Positions 51,121 through 61,400 of a stretch of 64,000 nucleotides of DNA are shown here, piece after piece (within the stretch, counting starts at the first letter, position 1; each line of letters begins with the position of its first letter). The stretch lies in NCBI GenBank assembly GCA_021014325.1, contig CM037472.1, positions 20,011,063 to 20,075,062 of the forward strand, given 5' to 3'. The notes under the pieces are model-generated. The model was given only the letters and a program-made list of their open reading frames with translations. It made no database searches and had not been told where the DNA came from. The stretch comes from Plazaster borealis (taxonomy: Eukaryota; Echinodermata; Asteroidea; Forcipulatida; Labidiasteridae). The translations under genes and the position numbers were made by a program.

Positions 51121-51948
51121 TAAAGCAAATCAGACTGGAGGAATTTTAAATAAACAAAATGTGTTTGTTATGACTAAATAAAATCTCTATTTTCAAGCGT
51201 TGGATATTAATGACAAGGTATTCTAATGGGCATTCAGGTACACAACGATCTTCTTATGTAAGAAACAGAGCTGCCAAATCTCTTTGATTCTGCAGAAAGT
51301 TCCCTGAAAATAAACCAATCTTTCCATGTTCTGATGAACAAATTTGACAATCTCCCTGATTCTGGAAACTTTTTCCCTATTATGTTGAATGTGATTCTAA
51401 ATATCTCCCTGATTGTTGTACACACTCCCTGATTGCAAGATGCAATTGATGGCAGCTCTGTAGAAATCCCTTTTTATTCTTGACTGCAAAGGCCAGTCAT
51501 CAGGGTATTATGTCGGTTTGTCGTTGGGTCACAAGAGCTTGCGTTTGTAGCATGTGCAGGCCTTTCACTAATTCCAGCTCACATCTTGGCATATGGTTGT
51601 GTGTAATTTTGCATGTAATTCCCTTGGGGTTTTTTCTCATAAAAGGCATTTGTTTGACAGTAATGTGACTATTTGAAGCCTCAGTCTTTGCAAAACATAT
51701 TGGAGAGACAAGTCTAGGACTGGGTAGGTTTTTTTATGAACACTGTGCAGATCCTCAAAGCAAAAAGTGTATGGCATGTCTGATTGGCTGCTGGTAATCA
51801 ATGGAGCCAATTTATTTTGAGGTGGGCTTAGTTTAATGTAGGATGACAAATAGGATCAACAGAGCGGGGGTTATGTTCTGCTTGTGCGAACATTGCAAAG
51901 AATTTCTGGTGGAAAAAGTTGTGTGCTGCTATTGTTGGCATTATCAGC

Positions 51949-52093
51949 GGGGTCCAATTTCATGGCTCTGTGAAGAATGCCTAGTAACGTGGAGTACTCC
52001 GCACAAGCAAAAATTCCTTGCTACCCTGTTGAATACGCTTGATGTAAGCGCCAATTCTTTGTTTACAGTAAACAGAGTCATGAAATTGGGCCT
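51949..52093. repeat. Hairpin MITE related to family G
   Basis: The ends GGGGTCCAATTTCATGGCTC and GAGTCATGAAATTGGGCC are inverted. The interior differs from other copies (CGTGGAGTACTCCGC hairpin), so it is a subfamily. Confidence 0.65.
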
Positions 52094-53829
52094 GAGGTGT
52101 ACTTTAAAAATGGCCAAACATTTGCCTATCATTAGAGTCCCCACATCATCCATAGAGTCACTGACACTGTCACGACTGCTGCCTACCATATTGGCATTGA
52201 TGTGTTTTTTGCACTCACATAATTCCACTGAGCACTAACGCTCACAGAAACATTTGGAACAATGTTTACGCAAGAAGAACCTAGCCCTGGTCAACACATT
52301 GACAATAAAAAACGATAGCCATTATCACTTCATTCTTGGGAGTCTGTTTTAATGTCTGGGTATGACAGGTAAATATAAATACCAGTATCAATGTTTTCAA
52401 CTTTGGTTTCTTTAAAGGCTTTTGAAGAAGAACTGTTGAAATATATGCAATATATCTTCACATGATCATTTATATCCTATCAAAGAAATTAACAATCTTG
52501 ACCCAAACTGCTTGTAGGAAGAACTGAGAAGTGTGAGTGAAATATAATAGGGAAATATATCTAAACACTTCTGCATCTCCTATGCAAAATGGCAAGCAGA
52601 CAAGATATTTTTGGAGGGGTATTTCACTAGTGCATGGGATAAAGAATTCATCCCTCCAGCAAACTTTCAAACAAGAAAAAAATATGACACCAAATTGTTC
52701 TGCTTCAATTTTCTTAAGATTTCAACCTAAATCAGGTCTTTTTGCACAAATTTAGTACTATTTAATACCACTTAGCGCCAGGTTTTCCAAACTTTTTACA
52801 GGCTCATGCACAGTTAAGTAACTTCCAGATAATTTGTTTCGGAGAATATCTTTTTCACAATGAAACCATAACTAAACCAAGTAAAGACTGCAAACATTCT
52901 CATAAAATATTCCAGGAATTCTGTTTCTCCATTGAGAACCGTTTGTGCTTCCGTAAAAGTTGTGCTTGAGTACACACGTCTTCCAGCGTAAACTGGTTTA
53001 ATACAAATTTAAAAAATGATATTCATTTTCTTTCCAGAAAAACTTTAAAGTTGGTCTTGGGGGATGCCTTGTTGATAAACCTTGACAGTTACAAACTTTG
53101 TTTTCCATTCAATGTTTCGCGTTGCAGTAAGTGTGTACCATAGAGTTACATATAGAATTAGAGGAAGTACTCGTTTTTAAATCCCTATGCGTAAATTACA
53201 TAACAAATGTCCACTTACAAAATGGTGGTTGTGTTAACTGATGCGTTATATGATGGGTCAGCTCCATTTTCTCAATGGCCAAAAATTCTTCTTGTCGGGC
53301 CGTGTCACATGGTTTTGTATGCCCTCCAGTTCTGTTATTTAACTCTATGATGTGTACACTTGTATATAATGCATTCGACAGCACTACATTGCACTGCTGT
53401 TGATCAAACTAGAGCAAGAATTCAGCACGAGGATACTTAATATTCATGAATAAAATTAACTGTTAATTATTACCAAAGCAAGATTTACAAAGACTTATGT
53501 ACCTCAACCCTGGTATACTAAATAGTATAGTTTTATATATATATACAAATAAATTAAAAAGGTGGTACCATTATTTTGATTTAGTTTTGTACCGATTTAT
53601 TTAGAAATAAAAATTTGATATTTTTTAAACAGAATTCTAAAATAAAACTGAAAGTTTTAATCTGTTTTCTCTAAAAATATAGTTTTTCTTGTTTTGGTTT
53701 TGCTTCATTGGTTGTGTCAAAAAGTACAAAATTAAATTGTGCAAAGTGAGAAAACAATAACCCCTAAATATAAAGCAGTTAATATTTCTCTCAAACTGAA
53801 GTTTACTATAGAACCTAGGTGTGATTCCT

Positions 53830-53990
53830 GGCTACACTGCAGTTACAGGTTGAATGGCTTATGACTGGTACCCTCGAACAAAGATATCAACAAAATAGGG
53901 AGACCGCCAGCATTAGGGCTAGATAGCTCAGTTGGTAGAGCGCCGGCACGTTAATACGGAGATTGCAGGTTCAATTTTTCTTTGTTCACT
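53830..53990 (+). repeat. tRNA-derived SINE family d, copy 2
   Basis: Plus-strand tRNA-like head GGGCTAGATAGCTCAGTTGG TAGAGC with box B decayed to GCAGGTTCAATTT. It is preceded by CAGTTACAGGTTGAATGGCT and CAAAGATATCAACAAAATAG, as in copy 1. The 3' half does not pair into an acceptor stem, so I do not call a tRNA gene. Confidence 0.6.
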
Positions 53991-54630
53991 CCCAAATTAT
54001 TTAAAATGTACCCAGTCAGTTTCCCTTGTGGTTTATTACTTGATACTCCTAATCAAAATCAGAGGTTAGCAAAAGGTGTATATCCACATCTTCCAGTAGG
54101 CTGGAAGATTCAAATCATGCTTGAATAGACAGTAGGTGAAGATCAAAGAACAACTGATCAACAGGGGTTAAAAGACCAGCAGAATAGCCTGACCACTGAC
54201 CATTGGTCATCACAGGGTCACCCAAGGCTTGATAGAAAGCACAGTGAGAATCAGAAATACACAAAAGTGCATATGCAATGGTAAATCAAAATACACAATG
54301 TATTTATAAAACATATTTTGGTGAGGGTTACAAAAACTCTGCTCGTCAAAATGTGAGGCTACTACCACATTACAACGACCAAGACATACATTCCATGGCT
54401 AGGAAAGAAGTGCTGGACGCAAAGTCTTTATTTGGTTGCAGGATTTTGAGCTGGCTGGCAAGGGTTCATGACGCATTGTATTTATTTTCTACAATTATTT
54501 ATAATTAGTTCATCTTTTTAGCTTACTGTTTTTTTGGCTGGTCAAGACGTAATTTTTTGTAAAATTGTTTAATTATCATTGTTTTTAATTTAATTTATGT
54601 CGTTTAATCCATTTTTGTTTGCTTGTATTT

Positions 54631-54718
54631 CATCGCCTTGAGGCGGAACCGATCTGCAACTGTTGGCACTTTATAAATCTCTCTTTATTATTATATTATT
54701 ATTATTGTTACTAAATGC
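54631..54718 (+). mobile_element. LINE 3'-end fragment with (ATT)n tail
   Basis: ATCGCCTTGAGGCGGAACCG, TCTGCAACTGTTGGCACTTT and a terminal ATTATTATT run. Same family as 38855 in opposite orientation. Confidence 0.65.
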
Positions 54719-55309
54719 AGTACACGTGTCGTTTTATAAAAAACAAAATATTCAAACTGAAACCACCCACAGACAGTCACACATTGGTCACAATTATTCA
54801 AGATTTAAAATTGCTTTCGTAAATGAAAATTTACAACTTGAACCTGGTTGATGAAGTCTGGAGCAGAAAGTGGACTCACACAATTCAGGCAGAATAAATA
54901 GGAGAAACATTTTTCTTTTTCAATAAAACCCTCCTACTCGACCCCTTGGTAACTTTTTCAAGCAAGGTGACCAACCATTTGAAACCATTCAACTGCACAG
55001 GTTATGTATGGTGGCACAACTGTGCACAGAACTAACTTGTATAGTGTGTACTGTGTAGATTCATTCACCACATGATATCATATTGCAGGCTGGCATAGTC
55101 AATTCTATCAATTCAAAAACAACGGTGGATGATAATAAATGGTCACACAGTAGGAGGGTTAAAGTCATATGAATAATAATCATAAATAGAATAATGTTAG
55201 AATTACTGGCGCAATCATTAATAACATTCTTTACCGATATTTACTTATATTTCAGCACCAAAGATAAAATCTACGTCAGCCATGATTTATAGAAAAGAAA
55301 AGAAATTTC

Positions 55310-55474
55310 TTATTTGGATAAAAACTGCTGTACTCTATCCTTGTGTAGGTAAAGTAGAGCAGCCACCGTCCCAATGGTCACGGAACCTCCGACTAGCTTG
55401 AGGAAAGTTGAAACAGATGGAACTGTACGTAGGAAGCGACTGTTGGCATAGGGGTTGTTGGTCACTCCATCATT
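55310..55474 (-). CDS. MAO: MAO last exon: mitochondrial outer-membrane tail anchor
   Basis: [20 protein letters not shown] then [20 protein letters not shown] and [14 protein letters not shown], stop TAA at 55312-55310. [17 protein letters not shown] aligns with FLERHLPSVPGLLRLIG, followed by the single transmembrane helix ([10 protein letters not shown]) with a basic end, as in other MAOs. The acceptor is TTATCCGTAG. Confidence 0.95.
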   Translation of the reverse strand, partial: NDGVTNNPYANSRFLRTVPSVSTFLKLVGGSVTIGTVAALLYLHKDRVQQFLSK

Positions 55475-58400
55475 CTACGGATAATAGACAGAAACAGTCG
55501 ATCAGATAAGAGTAAATTGTCAACCAAACACTTCAAATTTTTAAGGGGATTAATAGGGATTGTTGGTCACTCCATTATTCTATGGATGATAGAAAGAAAC
55601 AATCAATCAAATTGGAGTAAAACTGTCAACCCAAACACTTCAAGTTTTAAAGTTTTTTCAAAAAAGTCACTCTCCCATAGACTAAGCACACTAAAAATGA
55701 GAGAACACAAAATTACAAAGAATTCCAATGTGAGGACAGCATTTCTCCTTTGTGTTCCTTTGTTCTGATGTCCCCACTCTGCTGGTAATACCATTACACA
55801 GATTGTGGCAAACATGCTCTGTATTTAATAGATGTTAACTTTGCATTGGGGGGTAAAGAATATAATTTGTTTTTACCTTTACACCGATGTGTATTAGCAC
55901 TGTACTTTCCCGAGATCGATGCAAAACTAACATCTATAAAATCGTTGCGGTCCCCACTGCTAAAACAATGGATTCGAACTGCCTCTAGTCACCAGGCTAG
56001 CTCTGTGGTCTTGTGGTAAGACATCTGCTCTAGCAATGTAAAGGTCGTGGGTTCGAATCCCACCCGAGTGATTTGTTCACAGAACTCGGGAAAGTACTGA
56101 CGTACACAGTGCGTAATACACATCGGTGTAAGGGTAAAAACAAATTCTACGCTCTGTATTGCTTCAAACTTTTAAAATAACTAATAAACTTAATGGCAAC
56201 ATGTTGTTATTTAATTAAAACATACAAGGTTTTGTGGAATATGTTTCAATATCCTAGCTTCTTGGAACGTGAACTTAATAATAATAATAATAATAATAAC
56301 GAGGTCTTATAGAGCGCACAAATCCACAAAAGTGCTCAGGGCGCTATTACAGAGAAAATACAAACAAAAATAACAAAAAACAGATTAAATACAAAAGAAC
56401 GGATCTATAGACATGAGGTGTGTTTTGAGAGATGTTTTGAAAGAGTGAATGGAAGTGGATGTTTTGATGTGAAGAGGTAGTTGATTCCAGAGACGTGGTG
56501 CCACAATAGAAAAAGATCTGTCCCCCCAGGTGCGATTAGACTTGATTTCTTGAAGAAGATATCTGTTAGCAGAACGAAGGTTGCGAGATGGTTTGTAGAT
56601 GTTGAGCATGTCTTGGATGTAAGCAGGTGCTTGCCCATTTAGAGATTTGAAAACAATGAGCAAGAGTTTATATATGATTCTAGAGGATACTGGGAGCCAG
56701 TGAAGATCTAAAAGAACAGGTTTGATATGAGAGTATTTTGTTGTTAAGGTGACCACACGAGCAGCAGTGTTTTGTATGCGTTGAAGGCGGGATAGCTGAA
56801 CATCTGCGAGCCCAAACAAAAGAGAATTTCCCATATCAAGACGAGATGTAACAAAGGAGTGGACAATCTGTTCTGTGGAAGCACGATCAAGATATTTTCG
56901 GATCCTTCCTATGTTGCGGATGTGAAACACTCAATAATCATGTGAATGTTATAAAATCAAATAAAGTTAGTTGAACTCAATTTGGGTGTGTTTATACCTA
57001 CCTCTGGGCCAGGCTCGGGCTCCCATATTTCATTCTCATTCAACATTCCCTTTGCACATAGCACCTGTAATTAACAAAGTAAAACCCTTACTTCACATTT
57101 ATACATGAGTCTCAAAAAATAGAAAATACAGAACCTCATACCTGATCTATTATTTTATTGACCCAATACACGTCTTCATCACAATAATCTCGGTTGCGCC
57201 ATTTTGGGAGTCAATGTCCCCATGTGTTATACAGTGTAGTTGTAGTGCGCATTTTAAGCGCTTCAGCTTTTACACACTTACAATAGTTTTACATGCAATA
57301 TGACTCCAAAAATTGCGAGCGTGGCAAACAGTGGCTGCATGTAACGTTGGTGCAAGGGGGTTTCAATATTGAGAAGATCAATACAGCTTCAACCAGCTTG
57401 CACCAGTGCACACATAGTAACAACTACGACCCAGTGACTAGAGCCAATAGACTCTTTGCATATGATGTCACAAGCCCCAAAACAGCGCCCTCACTGATGC
57501 CAAAGAAGACCTATCATTGGCTGAGAGTCGTGCGCGGTGTGTACACGTGTGCACACTTCCTTTGTTTGACCTCAGCGATGGCGGCCAATGCAAGGTGTTT
57601 ATAGACTACTCGCATATGCCACCATCGTCGACGAGGCGCCGCCCACAACTCTCCACCAATGATAGGTCTTCCTTTGATCTCAGTGAGAATGCTGTTGTGA
57701 CGTCATACTAATATGTCTACTAACCTTAAATAAAACAAATTTCATCTTATATCATTTTCCCATACACCTTTTCCTGAAAAGGCAACGTTTTCTCTATAGG
57801 TAATGTCAGAACCGTCATTGCCTATGACTTTGATTTTACTGATTAAAGCAAGAAATGTCTTTATTTTGCATTGGGATTATTCTTTTAATCCTGCGAGTGG
57901 TAGAAACGAAATCATAATTTCTTTAACTACAAGGGCTTTTTTATTTTACTTTCTGTCCAATGTGAACTTAACCCTTTGACTTGAACACTACCTTCAGTAG
58001 TCATGTATATTCAGCAACTAAAATACAATAATATAAACAACAGTAAGAAGAAAACTAAAAACAAATCTATCTAGAATGCACAAAATGTCATCATGTAAAG
58101 CTGAAATAACATTTGCTGTGGAAAAAAAGAAAAGTGCAAGTCAAATTTCACCAGAAGAAAAAATCCAAGAAGATTAAGTGTATTTCTGAAACGAAATCAC
58201 AATTTTACAACTGAATCAGTAAAACCTGTCAAAAGGGACTAAAGACAAGTCAATCAAAAGCAGTGACGTTATACATAAGAAGGATGTATGCAGTGGAAGA
58301 CTTTCAGGACACTAGGTGGCAGCAGATTTAGTAGGTTAACTTTGTTTCGTCTCAGAAATAAGGCCATGTCCGAATTGGCAGCTATGGCTACGGCTACGGC

Positions 58401-61400
58401 TGGATCACCAGGTCATCATGTGTTGAGGTATAGGACATCCTTAGCAACACCCTTAGCAACAGTCATAGCTGTAGCCGTAACCGCCAATACGGATTTGGCC
58501 TAATTGCATAATCGCATCTCCGTACAACAAAAATTTACATGGCAAGTCTGCTGCCACCTATGCTCGAAGGTCTCCTTTGGCTTAAAAAATTATCCCATCA
58601 AAAGCAAGACAAATTTGTGTCTTTTGATTTTAGCATTCAGCAAGAATGCCATAAGTATCACAGAGGCTCAAAAACCCCAGGAAAACATACGAAATAGTCA
58701 AATAAAAGAGAATAATATAATCACAGTTACACACCGAATACAGAGGGGTTGAATGCAACAAAGCTGGACTAGACTTCAATCAATCTCACAAGACTAATGG
58801 TACGTGCAATGACAGGTTATGCACAGTTTTAATTCATACATGAACTTAGGCCAAGTCTGAATTGGCGGCTACGGCTGTGGCTACGGCTATTGCTAAGGGT
58901 GTTGCTAAAGGCAGCCTACGCTTCAATGCTTGTTGACACGGCGATCAAGAGCCCTAGCCGCCAAGTCGAACCTGACCTTGTTCTGCAATATTTTCAGCCC
59001 AGTGGGCCCAATTTCATAGAGCTGCTCAAGCACAAAAAGTAGCAAAGCATAACAAAATTATGCTTACCAGAATAAGGTTACCAGCCAAACTACCCTGTCA
59101 CATGTACACTTTGTGACTGGTATCCTGCTCATTTTGGCTTAGCAGAAAAATGTTAAGCAGTATTTTTTTGCTGAAGCAGCTCTATGAAATTGGGCCCTCA
59201 GGATCGGAGCTGTATACAACAACGCCCCGGTTGAAGCACAATGTTTAACTAAGGCCCAGTTTCATAGAGCCGCTTAAGCAGCAAACAGTGCTTAGCAGTT
59301 TTCTGCTAAGCAAAAAGAGCGGAATACCAGTCATAAATGGTACATGTGGAATGCTATTTTAGCTGGTAACCTTATTCTGGTAAGCATATTGTTTTTATGC
59401 ATAGCTACTTTTTGTGCTTAAGCAGCTCTATGAAATTGGGCACTGATGCTGTTTGTCCATCATCATCTGACTCACCTCTCTAGCCGCCCTCTCTCCAGCC
59501 TGGACTGCACCGTCCATGTAACCACTCCATCTTGTTGCTGTCTCGGTACCGGCAAAGTAAACCTTACCAACTGGAGTACGGATTACTCTGAAAATGAGAG
59601 AAGAAAATACATTACCTGGATGATTGATTGATTGCTGACATCTCAAGAGTGAATTAGATTGTGGATTGTGGAATCGTAGTTTTTATTAGAACTGTGCCAG
59701 TCTTCTCAAGAACCAGGGCTCGATTTCACAAAGTGCTAAGATTCATTTTAAGATGAGTTGATAACATTACGCCCAAGCAATGTACATAGTTTTTACTGAT
59801 AATGCAGACTGCAATACGAATACATGGAATTATGTGAGTTGCTTGGCGTTTATTTATATTTTTACGCATTGGGCACTTCGCATTACGCACAACGCATTGT
59901 GGACACACGGATTTCTGAAGCGCACACCTACCTTCCCATTGTGGTCAAGACCCCAGGGGCAGTGGCTCCCATATAACAGCCACCAGAGTACTGCTCTGCC
60001 ATCCAATTCTGTTCCACTGTAGCTACAGGCTATCAGACAAAAAAACACCCCAGAAACAATTCGGTCAGTACAGAATGAGCGAGAATATTCCCCTTCCCCC
60101 AAAAACTGAGTGTCATATCGTTGTGTCAGTGCAAAAATATTGTATCTCCTAAAATAGCACTTTTTAATACTGTTACACAAGAGTTTGGAATTGTCAAAAC
60201 GTCAGATCTTGCTTAAAATAGCTCGGATTTACACACAAAACAAGATGTGCCAAGATACAATGTTTTTGCACGCAGCATCTTCGTGCGAGATACAATGTTT
60301 TTACAAAATCAAGCTATCGTCTCTGCACTGGCATGACAATATGATCATTTTCCCAATGATGTGGTGACTTTCATGAGATTTTCCTTGCTAATGAAAGTGT
60401 CCAAGTCACCTTAAACACAGCAAAGGCCAACCTCCAGACAAGTTTTTTTAGTAAAAATTACACACACTAAACATCTTAAAAGACTCAAAACTATCCATTC
60501 CAAACAAAAAGTTTTTTTTTTTAAATCCATGACACTCACATTAAATGCTTCATCTGATTTGAAGACTTTAGAGTAGACTTCAGCAACCATACTGGCTCTG
60601 CAAAAAATAATCAAATCCCACAAATCTAAGTCAGTTATCTGCTATGTGACAGAACGACTACCAAAATTTGAATCTTAGTCAACCTTCAGACTTAATACTT
60701 CATGGAGGCAGTGGAGGCAAAAGCCTCCATGCCCCTGGGCCTTGGTGCTCCTTAAATATGTTCCGGTAGAAATTTATATTTCCCCCACTGAGGAAATACA
60801 TCCTTGCCGTTACGAGAATGAAGTACCAATCCTGAGCCTTCAAAAGGCTTCCATAGAACTACTTGGTTTATGGGTTACAAACATGTAAAAGAAATACTTT
60901 TCTATGAAAAAGTGGTGGTTCTTAAACAAACCAGTAGTGAGTGAACCCAGGACGGAAAGTTTTGAAGAGGACTCTCTGTTCATTTTCAGGAGAAATCCAG
61001 AGTACACTGTTAGAAACGCCGAATCACTATTCACTCATCACTGGTTCTTGTCAAAACCACCACAGCATCATAGAAGAGATGGTACTTTCTCATGGTTGTT
61101 ACCTGTGAACCAGTTACTGTCAGAGTAGTCAGAGTAGTCTTTTGTGACTAGAGGGAGTTGCTTGAAAGGATGGAGCATCTTAGTTAAGTGACACTTGAAG
61201 CTTTGCTCAGTGTGAGTAGTAATAATAATTTGGGAGGCTAATCATCCTTACTGGCAGCTGAGAAGCTGAATTGCGAAGGATGCCGCTACAACGTGTTGGA
61301 GTTGCAGGCATGCAAGGGCATCTTGGGCAGTCAGCCACATTGACCAATATATGACCACGGAGCACAGCCAGAGATCGAAAGAATTTGATTTTTGTTTCGG

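Larger units (their letters stand above)
50086..55309. other. Intergenic region between HHIP-like and MAO genes
   Basis: The two genes converge here. After repeat D (50192-50655) come AT-rich single-copy-looking sequence, a G-type hairpin (51949-52093), SINE d (53830-53990) and a LINE tail (54631-54718). Open frames are short, lack homology and overlap repeats; I see no gene. The stretch 52100-53800 holds nothing I can name. Confidence 0.6.

Noticed and set aside
51843..52238. 131-codon frame with several cysteines (CEHCKEF, CCYCWHY)
   Set aside because: It resembles a zinc ribbon at a glance, but overlaps a family G-like hairpin. Cysteine spacing fits no known finger and it has no matching continuation.
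53925..53995. Possible tRNA gene (AGCTCAGTTGGTAGAGC)
   Set aside because: Box B is decayed, the acceptor stem does not pair, and a diverged inverted copy exists at 19930. Called a SINE instead.
55999..56071. Possible tRNA gene with intact GGTTCGAATCC box B
   Set aside because: No proper 5'/3' acceptor stem pairing, and the flanking body is shared with the element at 2098, so it is tRNA-derived SINE.
57698..57705. Second perfect TGACGTCA
   Set aside because: It lies in a MAO intron inside a repeat-like stretch shared in part with 25085-25215, far from any start site.
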